Positions 54,103 to 62,981 of a DNA stretch of 64,000 nt are shown here, one piece after another. The stretch's first letter is position 1; every line of letters starts with the position of its first letter. The position numbers were made by a program, and so were the translations under genes. Location: assembly GCA_963977005.1 (NCBI GenBank), contig CAXBMQ010000009.1, positions 121,278-185,277 of the forward strand, read 5' to 3'. The stretch is from CAXBCP01 sp963977005. Lineage in GTDB: Bacteria; Pseudomonadota; Alphaproteobacteria; MPNO01; UBA830. Under the pieces are notes generated by a model that saw only the letters and a program-made list of their open reading frames with translations, ran no database searches and was not told the DNA's origin.

Positions 54103-54155
54103 GCGTTGCATGAGGCCCGGATGACTTCGGCACCGGTATCCGCTATGACGATCCG

Positions 54156-54881
54156 ATGATAGACAAAACCGTCAGAACCCTTCACGAAGCTGTTTCCGTC
54201 ATTAAGGACGGCGCGGTCGTTCTTATCAGCGGCTTCGGCGAATCCGGCAATCCGACCGAACTGGCACATGCGCTGATCGATCACGGCGCGCGCGACCTTA
54301 CCCTGGTAAACAACAATGCCGGTAACGGCCATGTCGGGCTGGCGGCGTTGCTGGAATCCGGGCAGGTCCGCAAGATGATCTGTTCCTTTCCGCGGTCGTC
54401 CCATTCCGAGGTTTTCGATACCATGTATCGCGAAGGGCGCATCGAGCTCGAAGTCGTGCCTCAGGGAACCCTGGCGGAGCGTATCCGCGCGGCAGGCGCC
54501 GGTATTGGCGGGTTTTATACGCGCACGACCATCGGCACGCCGCTCGCCGAGGGCAAGGAGCGCCGCGTCCACAATGGACAGGAATATGTCCTTGAAGACC
54601 CGCTTCATGCAGATATCGCGCTGGTAAAGGCGGACCTCGCCGACCGCTGGGGAAACCTGACGTTTCGGCTGGCCGCCAGGAATTTCGGACCGATCATGTG
54701 TACGGCCGCGAAAACCACCATCGTTCAGGCCCGCAAGATCGTACCCCTGGGCGGCATCCCTCCCGAGCAGGTCGTCACGCCGGGCATTTTCGTCGATCGC
54801 ATCGTCGAGGTGCCGGATCCGGCCAGCGAACGCGAGATGATCGAGCAGGATTTCCGATACACAGCGGGAGACGGCGCATGA
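54156..54881 (+). CDS. pcaI: 3-oxoacid (3-oxoadipate) CoA-transferase subunit A
   Basis: A 241-residue family I CoA-transferase alpha subunit. VVLISGFGESGNPTELAHAL is the CoA-binding glycine loop, and GAGIGGFYTRTTIGTPLAEG and YVLEDPLHADIALVKA follow. PcaIJ moves CoA from succinyl-CoA to 3-oxoadipate in the beta-ketoadipate pathway; acetoacetate-type enzymes look similar, so the symbol is the best fit rather than proven. The stop overlaps the next start (ATGA). Confidence 0.85.
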   Translation: MIDKTVRTLHEAVSVIKDGAVVLISGFGESGNPTELAHALIDHGARDLTLVNNNAGNGHVGLAALLESGQVRKMICSFPRSSHSEVFDTMYREGRIELEVVPQGTLAERIRAAGAGIGGFYTRTTIGTPLAEGKERRVHNGQEYVLEDPLHADIALVKADLADRWGNLTFRLAARNFGPIMCTAAKTTIVQARKIVPLGGIPPEQVVTPGIFVDRIVEVPDPASEREMIEQDFRYTAGDGA

Positions 54882-55579
54882 CGTCGGCAGGGCTGACGAC
54901 CGGGGCAGACCGGCTATCGCGCCGCCAGGTTGCGTGGCGTCTCGCACAGGACATCGAAGAGGGAAACTACGTCAACCTCGGTATCGGGATGCCCGAACTG
55001 GTCGCGAACTATATTCCCGATGGCCGTGAAATCATCTTTCACAGCGAAAACGGAATCCTCGGGATGGGGCCTGAGCCCGGCGCGAACGAGGTCGATTACG
55101 ACCTGATCAATGCGGGCAAAAAACCGGTCACCATGCTGCCCGGCGGGGCGTTTTTTCATCACGCGGATTCGTTCGCGATGATCCGCGGCGGTCATATCGA
55201 CATCTGCGTGCTTGGCGCGTTTCAGATTTCGGCGAAGGGCGATCTGGCCAACTGGTCCACCGGCGGGCCGGATTCGGTGCCCGCGGTGGGGGGCGCGATG
55301 GATCTCGCTGTCGGCGCGCGCAAGGTATTCGTCATGACCGACCACAACACCAAGAAGGGCGACGCCAAGCTGGTCGATACATGCGCCTTTCCACTGACCG
55401 GACCGGGTGTGGTCGACACGGTCTATTCGGATATCGCCGTCGTCGATGTGACCGAAAACGGTTTCGTCGTCCGCGAAAAGGTGCCGGGGCTGTCGTTCGA
55501 CGAACTTCAGGACCGGACCGGCGCTCCGCTCGGCGGTGCAGATAGCTGCAGAGATCTCGTCGCGCCGGATCTCGACTGA
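54878..55579 (+). CDS. pcaJ: 3-oxoacid (3-oxoadipate) CoA-transferase subunit B
   Basis: A 233-residue beta subunit. The catalytic Glu that forms the glutamyl-CoA ester lies in HSENGILGMGPEP; LGIGMPELVANYIPDG and LGAFQISAKGDLANW are conserved. It starts at ATG 54878, overlapping the alpha-subunit stop, and forms the heteromeric CoA-transferase with it. The same caution on substrate applies. Confidence 0.86.
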   Translation: MTSAGLTTGADRLSRRQVAWRLAQDIEEGNYVNLGIGMPELVANYIPDGREIIFHSENGILGMGPEPGANEVDYDLINAGKKPVTMLPGGAFFHHADSFAMIRGGHIDICVLGAFQISAKGDLANWSTGGPDSVPAVGGAMDLAVGARKVFVMTDHNTKKGDAKLVDTCAFPLTGPGVVDTVYSDIAVVDVTENGFVVREKVPGLSFDELQDRTGAPLGGADSCRDLVAPDLD

Positions 55580-55671
55580 ACCCGGCGCAGCCCCGACCGC
55601 GCGGTGAGGGTTTTTGCCGCGAGAACTATTGCGCCTTGTGCGGTCCGGAAAAATCCCGGTATACAATCACC

Positions 55672-56319
55672 ATGAACACACGCCTCCGTGACGATGCAGT
55701 GACGGCGCAGCAACCCGGTTGCGCGCCAGAGGAACTGTCGACCCTGTTCCCGACGGTTCTGATGCGCCGGCGTATGCCCGATGCGAAATCGAAAAACCGG
55801 CGACTTCGCAAGATTATCCTCGAGCGCGAGAAAAACGATCCCGGCGTACGGCAGAGCAATGTCGGCGGCTGGCATTCGACCGCCGATCTCTGGGACTGGC
55901 CCAACCCTGAAATGCGCGATCTGTGCGCCTGGGTGAAACAGGCGGCGCAGGACCTCACGGCAAGTATGTTTCCGCTAAAGCCCGGCGACGAGGTGCTCGC
56001 CGAACCATATGGCGGTGCATGGGCCAACGTGCTGCGTGACGGCGGGTACAACAAGGTCCACAACCATCCGGGCGCCGTGTGGTCGGCGGTCTACTACGTC
56101 GCTTCGGGTACGCCTCATGCCGAGCCGCCAGGTAACGGCAACTTCGAATTCATGGACCCGCGCCCCGGCAATATTCATGGTGGCAAGGAAATCGTAACAC
56201 CCGAACCGGGTTTGCTGATGCTTTTTCCGTCCTGGCTGTACCACTATGTGAACCCGTATCACGGAGACGGCGAGCGCATCTCGATCGCCTGGAATCTCAA
56301 CGTGGAGATCGTGCGCTAA
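55672..56319 (+). CDS. TIGR02466-like 2-oxoglutarate/Fe(II) oxygenase
   Basis: A 215-residue protein. KVHNHPGAVWSAVYYV supplies the first iron-binding His, EFMDPRPG an acidic strand, and FPSWLYHYVNPY the second His, followed by RISIAWNLN, which matches the 2OG-Fe(II) oxygenase fold of the TIGR02466 family. Substrates of that family are not known. It lies ~90 bp after pcaJ and ends 18 bp from the convergent amidohydrolase gene. Confidence 0.83.
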   Translation: MNTRLRDDAVTAQQPGCAPEELSTLFPTVLMRRRMPDAKSKNRRLRKIILEREKNDPGVRQSNVGGWHSTADLWDWPNPEMRDLCAWVKQAAQDLTASMFPLKPGDEVLAEPYGGAWANVLRDGGYNKVHNHPGAVWSAVYYVASGTPHAEPPGNGNFEFMDPRPGNIHGGKEIVTPEPGLLMLFPSWLYHYVNPYHGDGERISIAWNLNVEIVR

Positions 56320-56337
56320 CTCGTGGGTCCCGCCCGC

Positions 56338-57240
56338 TTACGCAGGGAAATCGAACAGTTTCAGCGGGTTTTCCACCAGAATCATGTCGCGTGTGGCCTT
56401 ATCCGGGACCAGCCTGGGAATCATGTCTATCAGCTCGCCGGTATCGCATTGTTCGCCGATGGTATAGCGCTGCGAATGCGGCCAGTCGGTGCCCCAGAGC
56501 AGGCGTTCCGGTGCGGTTTCCACCATTTCATGCGCGAACGCCGGCGCGTCCGCATAGGGCGGTCCGAGAGCCGAACAGCGCTCGATGCAGGAAATCTTGG
56601 CCCAGATATGCTCATGGTCCCGCAACAGGTCGATCAGGGTGCGAAAGGCCGGCTGATCGGGACCGTCGCCGAAATCGATGCGGCAATAGTGATCGATAAT
56701 CGTCGGCACGGGCATGGCGGCGAGCCAGCCGGCATTGGCGACGATGCTGTCGGGCTTCGCATGGATGGTCAGGGACCAGCCCCGGTCCTTTATCCGGTCG
56801 ACGACGGTCTCGATCAGGGAAAGGTTCCCGGTACCGCCGCTTTCGGCGATCATGTTGAACCGCACGCCGCGAATGCCGCCGTCGTGCAGCGTGTCGAGGT
56901 CGGCATCGCTGAACGTATCGTCGACCTTCGCAACCCCCATCAGGCGCCCGTTCGAGCGGGCGATCGCGTCCAGCGTGACCGAATTGTCGTGACCGTGGGC
57001 CATCGGCTGGATCACGATTCCGCGGTCGATACCGAGATGCTCCATGAGCTGGTGATAGTGCCCGAGCGGAGCGGCAGGCGGCGTGTAGACACGTTTTTCG
57101 GGCGGCGACCAGGGAAACACCTCGGGCGGCCCGAATATGTGGAAATGCGTATCCACGCTACCGCTCGGCATCCGGAAGGCCGGTTTACGGGGGCTTGGAT
57201 GGGGCGGAAAACAGTATCGCAGCTCGCGCGGGTCGGTCAT
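56338..57240 (-). CDS. Amidohydrolase-2 family lactonase (LigI-like)
   Basis: A 300-residue TIM-barrel hydrolase. VDTHFHIFGP carries the HxH pair, and TIHAKP and IIDHYCR further His; LWGTDWPHSQ carries the catalytic Asp. The closest types I recall are 2-pyrone-4,6-dicarboxylate lactonase (LigI) and 4-sulfomuconolactone hydrolase, both steps in aromatic breakdown. Sequence alone does not fix the substrate. It is divergent from the AhpD-like gene, 92 bp away. Confidence 0.85.
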   Translation of the reverse strand: MTDPRELRYCFPPHPSPRKPAFRMPSGSVDTHFHIFGPPEVFPWSPPEKRVYTPPAAPLGHYHQLMEHLGIDRGIVIQPMAHGHDNSVTLDAIARSNGRLMGVAKVDDTFSDADLDTLHDGGIRGVRFNMIAESGGTGNLSLIETVVDRIKDRGWSLTIHAKPDSIVANAGWLAAMPVPTIIDHYCRIDFGDGPDQPAFRTLIDLLRDHEHIWAKISCIERCSALGPPYADAPAFAHEMVETAPERLLWGTDWPHSQRYTIGEQCDTGELIDMIPRLVPDKATRDMILVENPLKLFDFPA

Positions 57241-57332
57241 GGTTCTATCCCCTTCATGATGACGTCTGACATAGCAGTGGCAATTGCGCTACGCCAGAAT
57301 ATGATGCCGGAGAAACCAGTGTGGAGAACAGA

Positions 57333-57926
57333 ATGGCACGCATTTCCCCGATCGATCGCAAGCAAGCGCCCGAGCTCGAAGACATTTTCGCCCGCGCCGA
57401 ACAGGCGCTCGGGTTCGTACCCAACAGCTTTTTCGCGATGGGCCGCTCGCCCGGCATCCTGCGGGCCTTCACGCGACTTGCCCGCGAAGTCATCGGCGTG
57501 CCCGGCAAGGCGCCGCTGCCGCTGAAGCGTATGGCCGGCTACATGGCGAGCCGTGCCGCCGGGTGCATGTACTGTTCGGCACATACGGCGGAGACGGCAA
57601 GCGAGGTCGACGGCGTGCCGCCTGAAAAGGTCGCCGCGATCTGGGAATACGAGACCAGCCCGCTATTCGACGCCGCCGAACGCGCTGTGCTGCGCATGGC
57701 CCAGGCGGCCGGCACGACTCCCAATGCAGTGTCCGACGAAGATTTCGATGAACTGAAAAAGCATTTCGACGAAGACCAGATCGTCGAACTGGTCGCCGCC
57801 GTCTGCCTGTTCGGCTGGCTGAACCGCTGGAACGACACGATGGCGACGGACCTGGAAACGCGGCCGCTCGAATTCGGTCAGGCCACTTTGTCGGATAGTG
57901 GCTGGGAACCGGGCAAACACGTTTAG
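57333..57926 (+). CDS. AhpD/carboxymuconolactone decarboxylase-like protein
   Basis: A 197-residue all-helical protein. The active-site motif GCMYCSAH (CxxCxxH) is that of AhpD-like peroxidase partners, and the FVPNSFFAMGRSPGIL and GWLNRWNDTMATDLE stretches fit the PF02627 clan. It may be a redox enzyme rather than a true decarboxylase. I prefer ATG 57333, with GGAG at 7 bp; a GTG at 57321 adds four residues. Confidence 0.87.
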   Translation: MARISPIDRKQAPELEDIFARAEQALGFVPNSFFAMGRSPGILRAFTRLAREVIGVPGKAPLPLKRMAGYMASRAAGCMYCSAHTAETASEVDGVPPEKVAAIWEYETSPLFDAAERAVLRMAQAAGTTPNAVSDEDFDELKKHFDEDQIVELVAAVCLFGWLNRWNDTMATDLETRPLEFGQATLSDSGWEPGKHV

Positions 57927-57961
57927 CGCGATGCCTGTATCCCGATGCCTGGCGCTCGCGG

Positions 57962-58846
57962 TCAGGCCGCGTTTCGGCGCTCCCGGGTTTCGCGGTGCCA
58001 GATATACAGCCCGCTGCCGATCACGATACAGGTGCCGAGGATCGAGAATTCATCCGGGATCTGGTCGAATACGATAATGCTGATGATCGTCACCCACACG
58101 ATCTGGGTGTAGAGAAACGGCGACAGGGTAGAGACACCGGCAACCTCAAACGCCCGGATCAGCAGGTAGTGGCCGAACCCGAACAGGGTGCCGGTGGCGA
58201 CCATGATGGCCCAGGCGGTCGCATCGGGCGATCTCCAGACAAACGGCGCGATGCAGGACATCACGATGCAGCCGACCGCCGATGTCCAGAACAGGCTTGT
58301 CCGCGTATCCTCGGTCCGCCCGGCGATCCGCGTCATGATCTGGTAGGACGCATAGCAGACCGCCGTGATCAGCGGCAGGAAGGCGGCCCAGTGCATCACC
58401 CCCAGGCCCGGGCGGATGATCACCAGCACCCCGAGGAAGCCGACGAAAATCGCCACCCAGCGGCGCGGTCCGACCTTTTCGCCGAGAAACGGGATCGACA
58501 GGGCAGTGACCAGCAAAGGCGCCGCGAAGTTAATCGCCACCGCTTCGGGCAGGGACAGGTAGATCAGCGCGGTAAAAAAGCTGACGGTGCCCAGCATCAG
58601 CGTGATCGACCGCGCCAGGTGCAGGAAGGGCCGCGATGTCCGCATCTGGCTGACGATGCCGGTGCGCGAAAAGATCAGCAGGAAAACCAGGGCATGGAAC
58701 ACGTAACGCGCCCAGACGACCTGCAGGATGTCGTATTCCCGCGACAGGATTTTGACGCAGGCCTCGCCGAGCCCGAAAAACGCGACGCCGGTACAAAGCA
58801 GCAGAATCCCCAGACGGGGGTTCTGTGTTCGGGCAGCGACGTCCAT
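57962..58846 (-). CDS. EamA/DMT-family transporter
   Basis: A 294-residue ten-helix drug/metabolite transporter. Both EamA halves are visible: one begins ILLLCTGVAFFGLGEACVKI, the second ends with FSILGTCIVIGSGLYIWHR. Such proteins often export metabolites or amino acids. It lies in the catabolic gene group, but its substrate is unknown. Confidence 0.92.
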   Translation of the reverse strand: MDVAARTQNPRLGILLLCTGVAFFGLGEACVKILSREYDILQVVWARYVFHALVFLLIFSRTGIVSQMRTSRPFLHLARSITLMLGTVSFFTALIYLSLPEAVAINFAAPLLVTALSIPFLGEKVGPRRWVAIFVGFLGVLVIIRPGLGVMHWAAFLPLITAVCYASYQIMTRIAGRTEDTRTSLFWTSAVGCIVMSCIAPFVWRSPDATAWAIMVATGTLFGFGHYLLIRAFEVAGVSTLSPFLYTQIVWVTIISIIVFDQIPDEFSILGTCIVIGSGLYIWHRETRERRNAA

Positions 58847-58900
58847 CAGCGGAATTCCCGGGAGCGCGGCATAATCGGTTCCTCCCGGAAATCAGTGATG

Positions 58901-59224
58901 CTACTGAAGAATCGACATCTTCGTCGGTTCGATCCGGGTCACGACCATCGCTTCGCGGTCGAGCACATCGTTCAGCCGCGGGCTGATGCCCTCGGTCCAT
59001 TCTTTGCTGCCATAGACCGCGTCGTACAGGGCGGCGCGCTGTTCTTCGCTTTCGAACCGGCGGATCCAGACATAGACGGAATCGTCGTCCTCGCCGCGGA
59101 AGCTGCCGGCGATTACCATGCCTTTACCGACCTGGAAGGGAATGATTTCCTCTTCCATGATTTTCAGCCATGTATCCATCTGGCCCGGGCGGACCTTGTA
59201 TTGCCGCAATTCGTAAAATGCCAT
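58901..59224 (-). CDS. NIPSNAP-family protein
   Basis: A 107-residue ferredoxin-like-fold protein. FYELRQYKVRPGQMDTWLK at the N-terminus and GSFRGEDDDSVYVWIRRFES are characteristic of NIPSNAP and related dimeric alpha-beta barrels. The function is unknown; members are often encoded with catabolic enzymes. It lies 29 bp after the RidA gene. Confidence 0.9.
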   Translation of the reverse strand: MAFYELRQYKVRPGQMDTWLKIMEEEIIPFQVGKGMVIAGSFRGEDDDSVYVWIRRFESEEQRAALYDAVYGSKEWTEGISPRLNDVLDREAMVVTRIEPTKMSILQ

Positions 59225-59253
59225 TCGGCTTCTCCCTCGTTTTCCGGTTTGCT

Positions 59254-59661
59254 TTATTCGTCTACCACGGCGGTGACGTCGATCTCCACCATGGCGCCCT
59301 CGACAAGCAGCGCTGCCACACCGACACAGGTGCTCGCGGCCGATCCGTCGTCGCCGTAAAAATCCATCATCGCCTTCATGATGATCGGACGGTGATCAAG
59401 TTGCAGCCCGACAATGAAAACCCGCTGGCGCACGACGTTTGCCGGCGTGGCGCCCGCCAGTGCAAGCGCTTTGCGGATCGTGTCATAGACATACGCCATT
59501 TGTGCGCCGAGGTCGCCGGGTGCGACAAGCTCGCCGTCGGGCGTTGACGGTACAAGGCCCGAAAGATGGATCGTCTTACCACCCGTGCTTGTGACCAGGT
59601 TGGTGAAATGCGGTTTGTTCCAGAGGAAATCCGGGCGGATACGGTCGATTTTGGCGGGCAT
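59254..59661 (-). CDS. RidA-family (YjgF) protein
   Basis: A 135-residue protein of the Rid superfamily. VTSTGGKTIHLSGLVPS, and ALALAGATPANVVRQRVFI are typical, and VGVAALLVEGAMVEIDVTAV is the C-terminal signature. RidA deaminates enamines and imines, but the conserved Arg of the archetype is not at the usual CxxR-like position here, so it may belong to another Rid subgroup. It starts at ATG 59661. Confidence 0.88.
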   Translation of the reverse strand: MPAKIDRIRPDFLWNKPHFTNLVTSTGGKTIHLSGLVPSTPDGELVAPGDLGAQMAYVYDTIRKALALAGATPANVVRQRVFIVGLQLDHRPIIMKAMMDFYGDDGSAASTCVGVAALLVEGAMVEIDVTAVVDE

Positions 59662-59754
59662 GAATATTCCCTTGCGAGGATGACGCGCCATTATGCGCGG
59701 GTCGCTGCCATCGACACAATGGCGACAGGGCGGATGAATTGCCGTGGCGCCATG

Positions 59755-59786
59755 CAAAAACGGCGCCACCCGAAGGCAGCGCCGTT
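59755..59786 (-). terminator. Rho-independent terminator of the TRAP operon
   Basis: On the minus strand AACGGCGC pairs with GCGCCGTT around a 12-base loop and runs straight into a T-tract (A-run at 59756-59760 on the plus strand). It lies 24 bp after the binding-protein stop. Confidence 0.8.
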
Positions 59787-59809
59787 AGTCGCTAAAGCCG
59801 TCGCCGGCC

Positions 59810-60799
59810 CTATTCGTACATCAGAGATTTGAGCTTCTTGTAATCGACGTTGTAGTTCGAGTACTTGTCGTTTACTGCCCATTTCGCGCCGTAAATCGTC
59901 TTGAGATAGGCTTGTCCGTATTCGCCCTCGAGAGGGATATCCTGGACGCCGGCCTTGGCAAGCTTCGCCTCGTCGGCAGCAAGGTTCGCGGCGACGACCT
60001 CGTTGCTTCTGACTTCATATTGCCTGGAGATTTTCGTCAGAAAGTCCCGTTCGGCCTGGGTGAGACTTGCCCATTTGGTCTTGTTGACGATGACCAGGAA
60101 GGTCGCGCCGTAGAAGTTCGGCGTGATTTTGTATTTCAGGAATTTTTCCCAACCGTACTTGGTGACCGATCCCTTGGGCCAGGCAATGCCGTTGACGACG
60201 CCGCGCTGCAGCCCCGTATAGACGTCGCCGGGAGAGATGGCGACCGGGGTCGCGCTCATGGCCGAAAGCAGGGGCTTATACAGGCCCGTGGAGCGCATCT
60301 TGACGCCTTTGAGATCAAGCCCTGTGGTCTTGCTCAGCTTCGGCTTGTCGATCGTGTAGATGTAGAACGTCGAGACGTCATAGGCGGGAAAAGCGAGAAT
60401 GTGGGCATTCAGCCCCTTGTTCCAGGCTTCTTCCAGCATGTCGGTCGCGCCGTTCTTGCGCATTTCCGCCAGCGACTTGTTATGGGCACCCAGCAGGCGC
60501 GCTTCCGGCAGATCGGCACCGTAATACGGCGCCGGGCAGAAAATAAGGTCGATCAGACCACGCTTCAGCAGTCCGCCCTGCTTGCGGAACGGCGTGATTT
60601 CGGGCCCGCCGATATAGTTGAGCTTGAGCCCGATATCGTTCTTCTGGGCGGGTTTCAGGAACTCGTTCAGAAAGACGACCACGTGATCGTGGGTGCGAAT
60701 CTGACAGGTCGACACTTTCAGCGTCGACGCCTGGGCCGGCACCGACCATGCCAGTGCGGCGGCGGCCAGTGCGGGGTACAGGATTGATCTGCGTAACAT
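59810..60799 (-). CDS. TRAP transporter DctP-type binding protein
   Basis: A 329-residue periplasmic protein with a signal peptide (cut near PAQAST). LKGVKMRSTGLYKPLLSAM is the family stretch with the Arg that holds the ligand carboxylate, and GDVYTGLQRGVVNGIAWP follows. GGAGGAAAC precedes ATG 60799. The ligand is probably an organic or aromatic acid. It is the last gene of the Q-M-P operon. Confidence 0.93.
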   Translation of the reverse strand: MLRRSILYPALAAAALAWSVPAQASTLKVSTCQIRTHDHVVVFLNEFLKPAQKNDIGLKLNYIGGPEITPFRKQGGLLKRGLIDLIFCPAPYYGADLPEARLLGAHNKSLAEMRKNGATDMLEEAWNKGLNAHILAFPAYDVSTFYIYTIDKPKLSKTTGLDLKGVKMRSTGLYKPLLSAMSATPVAISPGDVYTGLQRGVVNGIAWPKGSVTKYGWEKFLKYKITPNFYGATFLVIVNKTKWASLTQAERDFLTKISRQYEVRSNEVVAANLAADEAKLAKAGVQDIPLEGEYGQAYLKTIYGAKWAVNDKYSNYNVDYKKLKSLMYE

Positions 60800-60943
60800 G
60801 TTGTTTCCTCCACTTGGTTTATTTATGGCGGGGATGTCCCGCGTGTTTGCCATCGAACGCTGTTCTTCGCGACGCGGGCGGTTCGGTGGCCCGGCTGGAT
60901 CACTACGCCTGCTACGTCATTGGGCTCCTATAAAAGTATGGCG

Positions 60944-62254
60944 TCACATCAGGCTCGGCAGCCAGAGTGCAAGGCCGGGGAAAAAGATCAGAATCATGAT
61001 CAGAATTGCATCGCAGATCAGATACGGAAACGCCGCGCTGGCGACCTGGAACAGGGTGGTTCCTTTCGGCGCAACGCCCAGCATTACGTAAAGCAGTAAC
61101 CCGAAGGGCGGTGTGGTACCCGCCATCTCGAATGTCATCAGGACGAACAGTCCGAACCATATCAGATCGAAACCGAGTTGCTGCGCCAGCGGGAAGAAAA
61201 TCGGCACCGTGATCAGCATCATCGATGTCGCATCCATGAACATGCCCAGCGTGATGAGGATGAAGAACATCATCAGCAGGATCCAGTATTTCGATATCCC
61301 GAAGCCGGTGGCCCATTCGAGCAAACCGGCGCTGGCACCCGAAAATGCCAGAAGCTGGCTGAACACGGTCGAACTCATGATGATGAAGAACACCATGGCG
61401 CCGACCTTGACGGTCGCTTCGATGGATGCCCGCAGGGCGGGAAACGTCAGAACGCGGAAGGCGATCGCCAGGATTATGACGCCAAGCACGCCGAACGCGG
61501 CCGCCTCTGTCGGTGTCGTCCAGCCCAGGATGATGAAACCGATCACCATGAAGACGACCAGGCCCATCGGCAGGATATTCGTGCAGACCAGCCTTACCCG
61601 TTCCAGCATCGGCGGCATTTCGACCGCATAGGCGGGCGCCGATTCCGGGTTCGCCCGGATTTGCAGGAATATCAGGATCGCATACAGCCCCGCCAGGAGG
61701 AATCCCGGCAGGAAACCCGCGATCAGCAGGCTGCCGACATCGATATTGGCGACCGAGGCCAGCAGCACGCCCAGCGCCGATGGCGGGATGATCATCGCGA
61801 GGCCGCCAGTGCCGAGGATCGGCCCCATGGACATGCGCCGGTTGTAACCGCGGCGCTGCATTTCCGGCACCATCAGCGAGCCGAGCATCGCGGTATTCGC
61901 CATGCTGGAGCCGGTCAGCGTGGAAAACACCGCGCCGCCGGCCACGGTCAGATAGCACAGCCGGCCCGGCAACCTGCCGAACAACACGTCGAGTCCGTCG
62001 AACACCCGGATCGCGAGGCCGGTATGGAAGAACAGCGATCCCATCATGATGAACATGGGCACCGGTCCCAGGGTGAACCGGGTGAGCAGGGACGTCGAAT
62101 TATCCACAATCTGCGTCCAGGCCGCCCAGTCGCCCATGAAGATCAGGGCGCCGATGATGTTGGTCGTGATGAAGGTCATCGCCACCGGAACCCCCATCGC
62201 CATGAACAGCATCACCATGCCGATAAGGGTCGCGAGAGCCCAGTACCACTCCAT
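60944..62254 (-). CDS. TRAP transporter large permease (DctM type)
   Basis: A 436-residue 12-13-helix permease. FSTLTGSSMANTAMLGSLMVP and GFIILGWTTPTEAAAFGVLG are signatures of the DctM family. GGGAGGG lies upstream of ATG 62254. The start codon lies 2 bp past the small-permease stop, so the two are translated together. It uses a Na+ gradient, as known for the family, to import the ligand bound by the binding protein. Confidence 0.95.
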   Translation of the reverse strand: MEWYWALATLIGMVMLFMAMGVPVAMTFITTNIIGALIFMGDWAAWTQIVDNSTSLLTRFTLGPVPMFIMMGSLFFHTGLAIRVFDGLDVLFGRLPGRLCYLTVAGGAVFSTLTGSSMANTAMLGSLMVPEMQRRGYNRRMSMGPILGTGGLAMIIPPSALGVLLASVANIDVGSLLIAGFLPGFLLAGLYAILIFLQIRANPESAPAYAVEMPPMLERVRLVCTNILPMGLVVFMVIGFIILGWTTPTEAAAFGVLGVIILAIAFRVLTFPALRASIEATVKVGAMVFFIIMSSTVFSQLLAFSGASAGLLEWATGFGISKYWILLMMFFILITLGMFMDATSMMLITVPIFFPLAQQLGFDLIWFGLFVLMTFEMAGTTPPFGLLLYVMLGVAPKGTTLFQVASAAFPYLICDAILIMILIFFPGLALWLPSLM

Positions 62255-62256
62255 GA

Positions 62257-62769
62257 CTATACGCCCTCCCGCTCGTCGACCGACTGGCTGTACATGTCGT
62301 CGATCCCGATCAGGTAACGGGCAAACTCGATCGCCACGAACAGAAGGCAGACCGGCATCGGGAGGTAGAGCGTCCACAGCGGCATGTCGACGCTCCGGAC
62401 ATCGACCATGCTGTCCTGCCAGGCAACCATCACGAGTCCCGCGGCATGCACGCAGTATATCGATGCGGCCACGGTGCAGATCGCATAGACGATTTTGGCG
62501 ATCACCTTTTTAACCGCCGCCGGCAGGAACTGGGTCACCGCGTCGATAAAGACGTGGCCCTTGATCCGCACAAGCCAGGGCGCGGCCAGCATGGTGAACC
62601 ACAGCAGGATGTATTCGACGACGGAGATCGTGAAAGCGGGCGGAATCAGTCCGACGATGCGCATCGTCACGTCGACGACGATCATCAAGAAGCTGAGGAA
62701 AATAAGGATTCCGGCGAATGCGGCCATCCCGTTCAGGATGACGTTATAGCCTCTGGACAGGCGGTCCAA
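62257..62769 (-). CDS. TRAP transporter small permease (DctQ type)
   Basis: A four-helix permease of about 170 residues. VVDVTMRIVG and EYILLWFTMLAAPWLVRIKGHVFID match the DctQ family. I favour the TTG at 62769, which has GGGAGGAA eight bases upstream. A GTG at 62799 would add ten residues but sits directly against its own GGGAGG, too close for normal initiation. It is the first gene of the operon. Confidence 0.88.
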   Translation of the reverse strand: MDRLSRGYNVILNGMAAFAGILIFLSFLMIVVDVTMRIVGLIPPAFTISVVEYILLWFTMLAAPWLVRIKGHVFIDAVTQFLPAAVKKVIAKIVYAICTVAASIYCVHAAGLVMVAWQDSMVDVRSVDMPLWTLYLPMPVCLLFVAIEFARYLIGIDDMYSQSVDEREGV

Positions 62770-62981
62770 GCTTACGTTCCTCCCGAACCGGGCCTGCACC
62801 CTCCCGGTTGCGGAATAAATTCACGCCGGAAAATCTCGGTCACGTTTCCACCCATCCTGTTTTCCCGGCAATGGGCCGGGTAATTATTTTTTATGATCGG
62901 TACGCGTCGGATACTGGATTAACCGTACTACGATAGTGCAGGGGAACGCGAATCAAATGCCGGTGGTGTCTGCGGACCGGT

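Noticed and set aside
53557..54111. Antisense open frame across the pentapeptide gene with its own five-residue periodicity
   Set aside because: The periodicity is a mirror of the pentapeptide repeats on the other strand.
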